From assembly GCA_026708115.1 (NCBI GenBank), contig JAPOVL010000046.1, forward strand, positions 124,001 to 188,000: DNA of 64,000 nucleotides, given 5' to 3'. Shown piece by piece: positions 8,773 to 18,607 of this stretch; position 1 is the first letter of the stretch; the number at the start of each line of letters is the position of its first letter. A program made the position numbers and the translations under genes. Source of the stretch: Chloroflexota bacterium (GTDB lineage Bacteria; Chloroflexota; Anaerolineae; Aggregatilineales; Phototrophicaceae). The notes under the pieces were generated by a model. That model did no database searches, was not told the origin of the DNA, and was given only the letters and a program-made list of their open reading frames with translations.

Positions 8773-10101
8773 CTAGCTTTCAGCCATTCGCTCGGCCAGC
8801 TTGTCCATGGCGGCAGTCAGTTCGACATGCGCCATCTCCAAGCCCTGTTCGGGGGTCAAGGAGTTGGCCATGATCTGATCCATGTGGCGCATGAAGATGG
8901 CTTCGTACTCGGAGAAGTTCTCCGGCGACGGCACCGGTTTGATGTCTTCCAGGCTGCCGAAGAAGCGATGCGCGTTGGCCGGGAAGCTGTTAAAGAGTTC
9001 ATTCTCGGTAGCGCTGCGACGGGCGGGCAGTGATGTGCCTACGGCGACCGCTTCCATGTCGGTTTCGAACGCGGTCAAGTTTTTGATCAGTTCAAGCGCC
9101 AACGGGACGTTTTCGGCTGTCTTGGATACCGCCCAGCCGCCCGAGCCGAAGACGGTGGTGCCGGCGCGATTGCGCGGCCAGGGCGTGATGTCAACCGTGC
9201 GCCAGTCGGTGGAGACGTAAGTATCAAAGGGCCAACGTCCGGCGCCGGTCATGGCGGCTGTTCCAGCCATGAAGTGCTCAGTCATAGTCAGGCCTTCCAC
9301 CGAGGGCGCCACGCCATGCTCGTGCACCAGCGAATGCACGAACTTGACCGATTCCAGCATCTTGGGATCGTCCAGATTGGATTGCGACCAATCGGCTGTC
9401 AAGGTCGCTGTGTCATTGGTGTGCCACCAAGGCGTCAGACCGAAGTTGAAGTACGGAATCGCGAAGCCGAATTGCTTGTCCGCACCCTCGCCGTGGGTCA
9501 AGACCGACGCTGTTTCCAGGAAATCTTCCCAGGTCCAATCCACGGCCGGTGGATCCAATCCAGCTTCTTCAAATATGGCTGTGTTGTAGTGGATGATCAT
9601 ATTGTTCCACTCGCGGGTGAAGTAATAGGTCTGTCCATCCGGTCCCTTCAGGGCATCATGCAACACCGGTTCAACCTCGTCGACGATGGCCTGAAGTTCG
9701 TCGTCGGCTGCGATTGCGTCATCCATCGGCAGGACCAGGTCTTCAAAGATGGTCTCGCGCGTGCCTTCGATGGCGATGGCGATGATATCGGTCTTTAAGC
9801 CGCTGGCGACGCGCAGCTTCAGGTTGGTGGTGTAGTGGCCCCAGCCTTCGGGCCAAGGGATGTACAAGTCTTCAACGACGACATTGGGATAGCGCTCGTT
9901 GAAGCGCCCGATGGCGTTGGCGATCATCTGCTGCTGCTCGGCGCCACCAAAATTGTAGATGACCAGGTGGCCCGCCGTATCGCCCGGAGGCGCCTGCGCT
10001 AGCGCGGTGCCCAAGGGCATTCCGTACGCGGCAGCGAAGGCCGCGGCGCTGCTCATTCCTGTGTACTTCAGAAAATCACGACGCGATAGCTTATTTGTCA
10101 T
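8773..10101 (-). CDS. Tat-exported sugar-binding protein of ABC importer
   Basis: A 442-residue extracellular solute-binding protein (family 1). The N-terminus MTNKLSRRDFLKYTGMSSAA is a twin-arginine signal (SRRDFLK) followed by a hydrophobic stretch and a likely cleavage after GTALAQA. There is no lipobox cysteine, so the protein is not an obvious lipoprotein. The body shows the usual pattern of this family (NEWNNMIIHYNTAIFEEAG, a conserved W-rich ligand cleft). It is the first gene of the operon; start is preceded by AAGGAGATATTGCC. Substrate probably a glycoside or oligosaccharide given the downstream GH116 and glycosylasparaginase. Confidence 0.93.
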   Translation of the reverse strand: MTNKLSRRDFLKYTGMSSAAAFAAAYGMPLGTALAQAPPGDTAGHLVIYNFGGAEQQQMIANAIGRFNERYPNVVVEDLYIPWPEGWGHYTTNLKLRVASGLKTDIIAIAIEGTRETIFEDLVLPMDDAIAADDELQAIVDEVEPVLHDALKGPDGQTYYFTREWNNMIIHYNTAIFEEAGLDPPAVDWTWEDFLETASVLTHGEGADKQFGFAIPYFNFGLTPWWHTNDTATLTADWSQSNLDDPKMLESVKFVHSLVHEHGVAPSVEGLTMTEHFMAGTAAMTGAGRWPFDTYVSTDWRTVDITPWPRNRAGTTVFGSGGWAVSKTAENVPLALELIKNLTAFETDMEAVAVGTSLPARRSATENELFNSFPANAHRFFGSLEDIKPVPSPENFSEYEAIFMRHMDQIMANSLTPEQGLEMAHVELTAAMDKLAERMAES

Positions 10102-10146
10102 GGCAATATCTCCTTAAGAAATGCGAATCAATTGGCAAGCATGGGC

Positions 10147-10175
10147 ATTATATCGTATGTGTCGCGTACTGGCAA
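10147..10175 (-). promoter_or_regulatory. Sigma70-type promoter of the GH116 transport operon
   Basis: On the minus strand TTGCCA (10175-10170) and TATAAT (10152-10147) are separated by exactly 17 bases, a near-consensus housekeeping promoter. It lies 46 bases upstream of the binding-protein ATG at 10101 and is the only good promoter seen for the whole unit down to 3311. Confidence 0.75.
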
Positions 10176-10200
10176 AGAGCCGCCCGACGGCAGTAAGACA

Positions 10201-10971
10201 CTACTGCGTATCCAATAGCAAATCGCGCTTGCCAAGCGGCAGCGTCGGGCGCGCGTTATAAGCATACAAATCGGTAAACGCGCTGATTTGCGCCTGCGAG
10301 AGCAGCACGGGCGTATCTAGCAGCAGCCAGCGTACGATCTCGCTGCAAGGAGGCGTCGTCAGCGAACCCTGATAAGTGAAATAAGCGAATTCTTCCGGCA
10401 GCAGCGCTGCCAGATCGAGTGCTTCGCCCAGCGCTGCCGGCTCCCCAGTTTCGCTCGGCATATTATCGAAGATGGCGGCGTAGGCCTCGCTTTCCGCCTC
10501 GCCCGCCGCGAGCAGAATGCCGACCACCGCCAAAGCGCCGGAATTGGCATCCGCATGCACGAAATGTATTTCCATCGCCGCCGATTTGCCATTTATGGTA
10601 TGTTCGCTGGGGCTGTGGAAGTGGAATTGCAACAGCTTGTACGTGATCTCGTTGTAAATGATGTAGCTGCCCTCGTCGACATTGACTTGAATGGTATGTC
10701 CGTTGTTGAAAATGTTGTTGGCGCTCTCCCCGTATCCGAAGGCGATATCCACCAGGTCGACTTTGCTGGCATTTCGGATGTCGACGGGCGATTGCGCCCT
10801 GCCATCCGCGCACAGGGCATAATCTGGCGACAACGCGCCCCAGTGCTCGGGACCGTATTCGCCGCTGTAGCCCCAGTCCTTGTCACCCGCCAGGCTAGTC
10901 GTCAGAAGCGCGGCAAAACCAACCAGCAGGGCCACTGTGCTAAGCAAAATAAGAGATCGCTCTTTGTTCAT
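10201..10971 (-). CDS. Alpha-class carbonic anhydrase, exported
   Basis: A 256-residue protein: signal peptide/anchor (residues 6-28, LILLSTVALLVGFAALLTTSLAG) and a complete alpha-carbonic anhydrase domain. WGYSGEYGPEHWG, the QSPVDI motif at 60-65, the zinc histidines H117 and H119 in QFHFHSPSEH and H136 in EIHFVHAD, and the substrate-pocket TTPPCSE motif are all present. C54 and the cysteine in TTPPCSE can form the usual disulfide. It interconverts CO2 and bicarbonate outside the cytoplasmic membrane. It is monocistronic, with its own TATAAT at 11011-11006. Confidence 0.96.
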   Translation of the reverse strand: MNKERSLILLSTVALLVGFAALLTTSLAGDKDWGYSGEYGPEHWGALSPDYALCADGRAQSPVDIRNASKVDLVDIAFGYGESANNIFNNGHTIQVNVDEGSYIIYNEITYKLLQFHFHSPSEHTINGKSAAMEIHFVHADANSGALAVVGILLAAGEAESEAYAAIFDNMPSETGEPAALGEALDLAALLPEEFAYFTYQGSLTTPPCSEIVRWLLLDTPVLLSQAQISAFTDLYAYNARPTLPLGKRDLLLDTQ

Positions 10972-11338
10972 GCCGACAACCTCAGCGCAAATTCGTTTTG
11001 TTAATATTATAGGCTACTTCTTGCCATCCGCGAAGTCCCCCGTGCCAGCGCATCATGCCAAGCGACAACTGGCGCTTTATCGAATTCGCTTGAGATTGAA
11101 GCAACTCATTTCAACACAAATGCGCAAATAACGCGGAGGGCGACTATACTCGGGACATATTCTCGGTGCCCTCGGTGCTTAGAATTTCTGTATCAACCGA
11201 CTTCAATACGCTACCCGCGCCCGCGCGCGGATTTCGACATGGCGGCAGTTTGGTTTATAATAGCCAATGCGAAAATGCAACATGCGCGGCAGCCAAGCTG
11301 CCCATGAATAGAAGCGGATCGAGAAACAGGAGACTTTG
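10972..11338. promoter_or_regulatory. Divergent intergenic region between carbonic anhydrase and acs
   Basis: This 367-base gap holds the promoters of two divergent genes. For the carbonic anhydrase (minus) a TATAAT lies at 11011-11006, with only a weak TTCGCG as -35. For acs (plus) TCGACA (11234-11239) and TATAAT (11256-11261) are 16 bases apart. A copy of the CTCGGTG repeat (TCTCGGTGCCCTCGGTGC) is at 11161-11178. No further gene is seen. Confidence 0.6.
11234..11261 (+). promoter_or_regulatory. Promoter of acetyl-CoA synthetase gene
   Basis: TCGACA at 11234-11239 and a perfect TATAAT at 11256-11261 with a 16-base spacer, 77 bases before the acs start codon. Confidence 0.6.
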
Positions 11339-13246
<1,908 letters not shown>

Positions 13247-13253
13247 AATGTAA

Positions 13254-13316
13254 GGAGCGACTCTGTGAGTCGCCCACCGTTTCGGCTAGGTTTTGCGGCG
13301 ACCCTTGGGTCGCCCG
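13254..13316. repeat. Two copies of the GGTCGCC palindromic repeat
   Basis: GGAGCGACTCTGTGAGTCGC (13254-13273) and GGCGACCCTTGGGTCGCC (13297-13314) are each hairpin-forming and belong to the dispersed family described in the findings. They lie between acs and the second import operon. Confidence 0.7.
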
Positions 13317-13376
13317 ATGGCAAGGCCCTCGAGTAGAGGTTTATCGAATAAGAAGCATATTGAAAGGAACCTTCCA

Positions 13377-14687
13377 ATGTCCAAGTTAAGCCGAAGAAAT
13401 TTCTTGAAGGGCTTGGCCGCATCCGGCACGGTCGTCGGCGCGCAGATGACGGGTAGCTTGCTCAGCCGCCTGCCGACGGCGCTGGCGCAGGATATGGTCG
13501 AAGTCACCTATGCCACGCCGGGCGGAGTAGTTGAAGACGCCGCCTGGGAACCAGTCTGGGAAGCCTTCAACGAAGAGAATGACGCCATCCAGGCCAATTA
13601 CCTCGCCGTCGGCGGCGGTTATGGACCACAGTATCTGCAGCTATTGCAAGCGCAACTGGCGGCGGGAACGGGTCCCGATGTCTTCTTCGTTATGGATGGT
13701 TTCACGGTCGGTTTCGCCGCCCGCGGCGTTCTGGTGCCCATCGACAGCTATGTGGACGCCAACCCGGATGTTGATCTGGAAGACAACTACGCCGGTCATA
13801 TCGCGGCGCTCCGCTGGCAAGATCAACTTTGGGGATTGCCGCGCGACGGCGCGCCCTACGCCACCTGGTTCAATGCCGATATCTATGACGAAGCCGGCAT
13901 TGACCATCCTCACGGTTTGACCTGGGACGAGTACGTGGAACAGGCGGTCGCGCTCACCGATCGCGACGATCGCGGACGCGCCACTGTCATCGGTGGCGGA
14001 CGCGGCGCCTGGATCGACTGGATCTGGCAAGCCGGCGGCGAAGTGCTCAACGAAGAAGGCACAGAATGTCTCATGGGCGAGCCGGAAGCCATCGACGGTT
14101 TGCGCTTCGCGCAGAGCCTGATCATCGAACACCAATGCGCGCCCTCAGCCTCGGACCTGGCGGACCAAAGCGAGGGCGCGCTTTTCACCTCCGGTCGTAT
14201 GGCGAGCTTCACAATCGCGCGCGGTTTCCTCGGCGCGGTCTGCAATACGCCCTTCCGCTTCGACGCCGCGCTGCCGCCGGCGGGCGCCGTCCGCGTGGGG
14301 CGCACGAATGTCGGACCCACGGTGATGTCGTCGGATACACCCGACAAGGACGCGGCTTGGGAATTGCTCAAGTTCATCAACAGCAGTCGCGGGCAGACCT
14401 TGAAGATCAGCTCCGGTTATGCCTATCCCTCGCGCCGGTCGGTCGTGCAAGAAGACTGGTACGTGAACTTCACTTGCGGCAATGCCATCGGAACAGGGCT
14501 CAACACGGTCTTCAACGACATCATGGAAAACGGTTGGGCGCGCACTTGGCCACAGCACGTCCATTGGCCCGAAATCAGCACAGTCATCAACAGCCAGCTT
14601 GACGCGCTTTACAGCGGTGACAAGTCGGCCGAAGATGTCGGTACCGAGATCGCCGCCCAGGTCAACGCCATTCTAAGCGCGGAGTGA
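13377..14687 (+). CDS. Tat-exported sugar-binding protein
   Basis: A 436-residue family-1 solute-binding protein. The start is the ATG at 13377 (GAAAGGAACC upstream); the open frame extends further 5' but through repeat DNA. The signal SKLSRRNFLKGLAASG is twin-arginine type and the likely cleavage is after PTALAQ; no lipobox cysteine. The body contains the conserved GLPRDGAPYATWFNADIYDEAGI block of the family. It heads an operon of two permeases and a sulfatase, so the ligand may be a sulfated sugar or glycan fragment (inference). Confidence 0.93.
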   Translation: MSKLSRRNFLKGLAASGTVVGAQMTGSLLSRLPTALAQDMVEVTYATPGGVVEDAAWEPVWEAFNEENDAIQANYLAVGGGYGPQYLQLLQAQLAAGTGPDVFFVMDGFTVGFAARGVLVPIDSYVDANPDVDLEDNYAGHIAALRWQDQLWGLPRDGAPYATWFNADIYDEAGIDHPHGLTWDEYVEQAVALTDRDDRGRATVIGGGRGAWIDWIWQAGGEVLNEEGTECLMGEPEAIDGLRFAQSLIIEHQCAPSASDLADQSEGALFTSGRMASFTIARGFLGAVCNTPFRFDAALPPAGAVRVGRTNVGPTVMSSDTPDKDAAWELLKFINSSRGQTLKISSGYAYPSRRSVVQEDWYVNFTCGNAIGTGLNTVFNDIMENGWARTWPQHVHWPEISTVINSQLDALYSGDKSAEDVGTEIAAQVNAILSAE

Positions 14688-14757
14688 TGTCAACCCCTCC
14701 CCATAGGGATGCTAAAAAGCGGAAGATTCGAAACGACGCCGACCATACAACTGCAAC

Positions 14758-14826
14758 GGGTCAGCCTTGGCTGACCCCTACAAGGTTTATCGCGGAAATC
14801 TTCGTGGCGACCGGTCAGGTCGCCCG
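14758..14826. repeat. GGTCAGCC and GGTCGCC palindromic repeats
   Basis: GGGTCAGCCTTGGCTGACCC is a perfect 8+8 hairpin variant, also found at 28485-28509. TGGCGACCGGTCAGGTCGCC is a standard family copy. Confidence 0.7.
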
Positions 14827-14912
14827 AGAAGCGCCGAATTGAATCTAGGCTTTGCGGTGATATCGTGTCTGATGAACTGACATGACAATATGAAGCGCCG
14901 CCGCGTACAGAA

Positions 14913-14940
14913 GGCTCCCCCCATTGCAATGGGGGGAGCC
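14913..14940. repeat. 28-bp perfect palindrome with CCCCATTGCAATGGGG core
   Basis: Arms GGCTCCCCCCATTG and CAATGGGGGGAGCC pair over 14 bases with no loop. The core CCCCATTGCAATGGGG recurs at 41745-41772 inside a different pair of arms. A G-rich tail (TTAGAGGGGGG) follows, as in the related element at 23997. Confidence 0.85.
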
Positions 14941-15004
14941 TTAGAGGGGGGTAAAATGTGCAGCGTATCGCAAGCTTTCAGACCACATACCTGTCACTTG
15001 CCCA

Positions 15005-15922
15005 ATGCATATCTCTAGCCTCTTCAAACCCAAACGCCTGAGCTTCTGGGAATCGCTCAACGCCTGGATCTTCGTCTCGCCCTGGATCCTCGGTTTCATA
15101 CTCTTCACCGGCGGTCCAATCCTGGCCTCGCTGGTCATTTCGTTTACCAACTGGGACATCGTCAATCCGCCGCAGTGGGCCGGGCTGGGCAACTACGAAA
15201 CCATGCTCGGCGACCCGCTCTTCTTTCAGTCCCTCAAGGTGACAACCCTCTACGCCCTGGTGGCTGTGCCGTTGCAGATTGTGGTCGGCCTGTTCATCGC
15301 CCTTCTACTAAACACCAAGATCCGGCTGATCGGGCTCTATCGCACGCTCTTTTATTTGCCGGCGGTCTTGCCTATCGTCTCGGTGGCGGTCATGTGGCGC
15401 TGGATCTTGTCGCGCGATTGGGGTCTGATTAACTGGTTCCTGTCGCTCTTCGGCGTCTATGGTCCTGGATGGCTCTCGGAGCCGGAATGGGCGCTTCCGG
15501 CGCTGATTCTGATGAGCCTCTGGGGCGTTGGCGCGGGTATGCTCATTTATCTTGCGGGATTGCAGGGCATCCCCACCGACTTCTATGAAGCTGCCAAGGT
15601 CGACGGCGCCGGGCGCTGGGCCTCGTTCCGCTATGTCACCTTGCCGATGATCTCGCCCGTGATTTTGTTCCAATTGGTGGTCGGCTTGATCGCAGCCTTT
15701 CAGGTATTCGCGCAGCCCTTCATCATGACCCAGGGCGGACCGCAGAATTCGACCTTGTTTTATCTGCTGCACCTGTTTCGCAATGCCTTCGAATTCTTTC
15801 GTATGGGATATGCCTCCGCCTTGTCGTGGGTGCTATTCATGTACATCGCCATACTGACCTTGCTAATCTTCCGTTTTTCCGCCGCCTGGGTTTTCTACGA
15901 AGGCGAAATCAGAAACGAGTGA
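15005..15922 (+). CDS. Carbohydrate ABC transporter permease, MalF type
   Basis: A 305-residue permease, six helices expected; first helix AWIFVSPWILGFILFTGGPIL. The EAA loop is EAAKVDGAGRWASFRYVTLPMISP, and QPFIMTQGGPQNST near the C-terminus is the usual MalF-type signature. It follows the Tat binding protein and precedes the MalG-type partner by 7 bases. The ribosome site in front of the ATG is poor, so the start is less certain than the identity. Confidence 0.92.
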   Translation: MHISSLFKPKRLSFWESLNAWIFVSPWILGFILFTGGPILASLVISFTNWDIVNPPQWAGLGNYETMLGDPLFFQSLKVTTLYALVAVPLQIVVGLFIALLLNTKIRLIGLYRTLFYLPAVLPIVSVAVMWRWILSRDWGLINWFLSLFGVYGPGWLSEPEWALPALILMSLWGVGAGMLIYLAGLQGIPTDFYEAAKVDGAGRWASFRYVTLPMISPVILFQLVVGLIAAFQVFAQPFIMTQGGPQNSTLFYLLHLFRNAFEFFRMGYASALSWVLFMYIAILTLLIFRFSAAWVFYEGEIRNE

Positions 15923-15929
15923 CCTCAAT

Positions 15930-16808
15930 ATGGTAGCGATAGCACAACGCCCCGCATTCGATAAAAGGCGGACCAAAGCGCGCGAAATCGATTGGGTCAA
16001 AGTCCTGGCGCATATCATCCTGATTTCCGGCTCTATCGTCTTCTTGATGCCCTTTGTCTACGTCGTCTCAACCTCGCTGAAAACCGCCGGTGATGTCTAC
16101 ACCTTCCCGCCGGAATTCATCCCGGATCCGGTTCAATGGGCGAACTATCCCGACGCACTCACAGCCATGCCCTTTGATGTCTTCTTTTTTAATACCATTT
16201 TCCTGGCGCTGGGCCGTATTATTGGTCTTACACTCAGCTGTTCGCTGGCGGGTTTCGCCTTTGCCAAGCTGCGCTGGAAAGGGCGCAATACCCTTTTCTT
16301 CATCGTCCTGCTCACGCTGATGATCCCCGTCGAAGTCACGCTCATTCCCCGCTATATCTTGTTTTCCAAGCTGGGTTGGGTCGGTTCTTTTGCGCCCCTG
16401 CTGGTGCCGGGTTTCTTCGCCGAAAACGCCTTTTTTGTCTTTCTCTTCCGCCAATTCTTCATGACCATGGGGCAGGATCTCATCGACGCGGCGCGCATCG
16501 ACGGCTGCAGTTTTGTCGGCCTCTTCCGGCGCATCATCGTGCCCAACGCCAAACCGGTCTTCGCCGTCGTCGCCATCTACATTATTCAGAACAACTGGAA
16601 TTCCTTCTTGCTACCAATGATCTACCTGACAGATCGCAGCAAGTATACGCTGGCGCTGGGCTTGCGCCTCTTCAACGAACAGTATTACTCGCAGACGCAT
16701 CTGCTGATGGCCGCCTCCGTCTTTGTCATCTTACCGATCGTGATCCTGTTCTTCTTCATGCAGCGCTATTTCATCCAAGGCGTCGTCTTCACCGGGTCAA
16801 AGGGCTAG
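15930..16808 (+). CDS. Carbohydrate ABC transporter permease, MalG type
   Basis: A 292-residue permease with six helices. EAA loop DAARIDGCSFVGLFRRIIVPNAKPV and the C-terminal IQGVVFTGSKG ending are typical of MalG-like CUT1 components. Start 7 bases after the previous stop; stop 3 bases before the sulfatase start, so the genes are translationally linked. Confidence 0.93.
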   Translation: MVAIAQRPAFDKRRTKAREIDWVKVLAHIILISGSIVFLMPFVYVVSTSLKTAGDVYTFPPEFIPDPVQWANYPDALTAMPFDVFFFNTIFLALGRIIGLTLSCSLAGFAFAKLRWKGRNTLFFIVLLTLMIPVEVTLIPRYILFSKLGWVGSFAPLLVPGFFAENAFFVFLFRQFFMTMGQDLIDAARIDGCSFVGLFRRIIVPNAKPVFAVVAIYIIQNNWNSFLLPMIYLTDRSKYTLALGLRLFNEQYYSQTHLLMAASVFVILPIVILFFFMQRYFIQGVVFTGSKG

Positions 16809-16811
16809 GGC

Positions 16812-18242
16812 ATGAGCCGCGCCCGGCCCCATATCTTTCTCATCACCTGCGATGAACTGCGCGCCGATGCCTTGAGCTGTTACGGCAATCGCCTTATCCA
16901 AACGCCGAATCTGGATGCCTTGGCTGCCGATGGCGCGCGTTTCGAGCGCGCCTATTGCAATAGCCCCTGGTGCCTGCCTAGCCGCTGTTCACTGGCGACA
17001 GGTTTGTACCCGCACAACAATGGTTCCTACAGCAACTTCCGCGATGTTCCGCTGGATGCCGAATTGCCGAATATCTACAATCTTCTAAAAGGCGCGGGCT
17101 ATCACACGGCGCATATCGGCAAATGTCATTACGCGCCCGTGCCTTATGGCGAGACGCGTCCCGACGCAACCTTGCCCTATGACGACTTCCGCGACTATTA
17201 CCGCAGCCTGGGCATGGATCATCTCGACCTACAAGACGATAAACAGGTCTCGGTCTGGTTTTACGATGATTACAGCCGGGAGCTTGATGCCGCCGGTTAT
17301 CTGAAAGCATACCGCGATGCCGTCTGGGACAAGGCAAAGCGCAAAGTCTTCGCCTTCCCGGGACCGGAAGCCTGGCATCCGGATAGCTGGGTCGGGCGCA
17401 AAACGGCAGCTTATGTCGACGGTTATACCGGCGACCAGCCGCTCTTCCTCTGGGCCTCTTTCAGCGGACCGCACTATCCCTTCGACCCGCCGGTGGAATA
17501 CTTCAATCGCGTCGATATGTCGCAAGATCGTCGTATCTTCAGCGAGACTGAATTCGACGACCCCTCGCGCATCCACAGCGCGACCTACCACGGCCATCCC
17601 GGCGGCGCCATTGATGGTTCGGGCGCTGCGCCCGCTGGCGCCACCAAGAACTGCACTGATGACTACTGGCGCGATCTGCGCCGCAATTACTTCGCCAACG
17701 TGGCGCAGATTGACGACTACATCGGGCGCATCCTGGCGGCCGTCGAGGAGCGCTTCGGCGACGATGTCCTGATCATTTTCAGCGCCGATCACGGTGAGAT
17801 GCTGGGCAATCACGGCCTTTGGGGCAAGAACAATTGCGCTTACGAAGACGTCTGGACACTGCCCCTGATCGTCAAATACCCCGGACAGAATCAAGCGCGA
17901 GTCAGTGACGCCAACGCCATGCTGGTCGATATCTTGCCGACTTGCCTGGCCGCCGCTGGATTGCCGCATGATTTTTGCGACGGCGCCCCGCTGCACGAGC
18001 GCATCGCTTCCGGCGGCGCCGAGTACGTCTTTGCCGAGGGCGAGGGCTTCCTGGCGGTCAGCGACGGACGTTACAAGTTGGTTCGCGTGGCGCAGGGCAC
18101 GCGGCAGCATATCGAGTTGATCGACCTCGAGACAGATCCCCATGAATTCGTCAATCTGGCGGACGACCCCGCCTACAGCGCCCATCGCGCGCGCTTGCAG
18201 GGCCAGATGTTGGACCTGCTGATGGCCTATGCGCTAAGATAG
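16812..18242 (+). CDS. Sulfatase, formylglycine (cysteine) type
   Basis: A 476-residue arylsulfatase-family enzyme. The active-site signature is C54-L-P-S-R-C-S-L (CxPSR), in which C54 becomes formylglycine by a maturase encoded elsewhere. Metal-binding blocks are ITCDELRADALSCYG near the N-terminus and FSADHGEMLGNHGLWGK. No signal peptide is visible, so it is likely cytoplasmic and acts after import. It is the last gene of the operon that begins with the binding protein at 13377; this suggests uptake and desulfation of sulfated sugars, as in algal or host polysaccharide use (inference). Confidence 0.93.
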   Translation: MSRARPHIFLITCDELRADALSCYGNRLIQTPNLDALAADGARFERAYCNSPWCLPSRCSLATGLYPHNNGSYSNFRDVPLDAELPNIYNLLKGAGYHTAHIGKCHYAPVPYGETRPDATLPYDDFRDYYRSLGMDHLDLQDDKQVSVWFYDDYSRELDAAGYLKAYRDAVWDKAKRKVFAFPGPEAWHPDSWVGRKTAAYVDGYTGDQPLFLWASFSGPHYPFDPPVEYFNRVDMSQDRRIFSETEFDDPSRIHSATYHGHPGGAIDGSGAAPAGATKNCTDDYWRDLRRNYFANVAQIDDYIGRILAAVEERFGDDVLIIFSADHGEMLGNHGLWGKNNCAYEDVWTLPLIVKYPGQNQARVSDANAMLVDILPTCLAAAGLPHDFCDGAPLHERIASGGAEYVFAEGEGFLAVSDGRYKLVRVAQGTRQHIELIDLETDPHEFVNLADDPAYSAHRARLQGQMLDLLMAYALR

Positions 18243-18362
18243 GGCGATTCGCTGCCGAACGATCTAGGGTACTGGAAAGTGCTGGCAGTTTATCTTTCTA
18301 GGTTGAACTACTTTTAGCCTGTACTCGACATGAGATTCTTAACCCATAATACAAACGAAATG

Positions 18363-18435
18363 GTAGGGGCGGCTCGCTGAGCCGCCCGTTATCATCGGTC
18401 TTCCATTCGCGGGCGTTTCAGCAAAACGCCCCTAC
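18363..18435. repeat. Pair of inverted palindromic repeats flanking 20 bases
   Basis: GTAGGGGCGGCTCGCTGAGC... (18363-18388) and its mirror-oriented relative GCGGGCGTTTCAGCAAAACG... (18409-18435, ending CCCCTAC). The outer GTAGGGG and CCCCTAC ends face outward, so the two copies form a larger inverted pair. Confidence 0.7.
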
Positions 18436-18555
18436 AACGCCTCCTTTCTGACAGGCAAGAGCGTAATTCTCGGTGCCCTCGGTGGTGAAAGAAAAAATTT
18501 GAAGCGATTGCCCTGGCATTATCCGAGCATTCGCGTCCCGCGGCCGGTTATGCGC

Positions 18556-18561
18556 TATAAT
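18556..18561 (+). promoter_or_regulatory. Probable -10 element of the BMP-type importer operon
   Basis: A consensus TATAAT 47 bases upstream of the ATG at 18608; the -35 region is not recognisable. Confidence 0.45.
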
Positions 18562-18607
18562 CCAATCTAAGCCTCATCACAGCCTCACTAGCCGAAAGGT
18601 CCCGCCT

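Larger units (their letters stand above)
14688..15004. other. Intergenic gap filled with palindromic repeats
   Basis: This 317-base gap between the binding protein and the first permease has no gene. It contains GGGTCAGCCTTGGCTGACCC (14758-14777), a GGTCGCC repeat (14805-14826) and the long palindrome at 14913-14940. Hairpins inside an operon could dampen expression of the permeases relative to the binding protein, as REP elements do elsewhere. Confidence 0.65.
18243..18607. other. Intergenic region with repeats and a -10 element
   Basis: No gene is seen in these 365 bases. They hold palindromes at 18363-18388 and 18409-18435, a CTCGGTG repeat at 18467-18490, and a perfect TATAAT at 18556-18561 47 bases before the BMP-type importer operon; no convincing -35 matches it. 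Confidence 0.6.
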
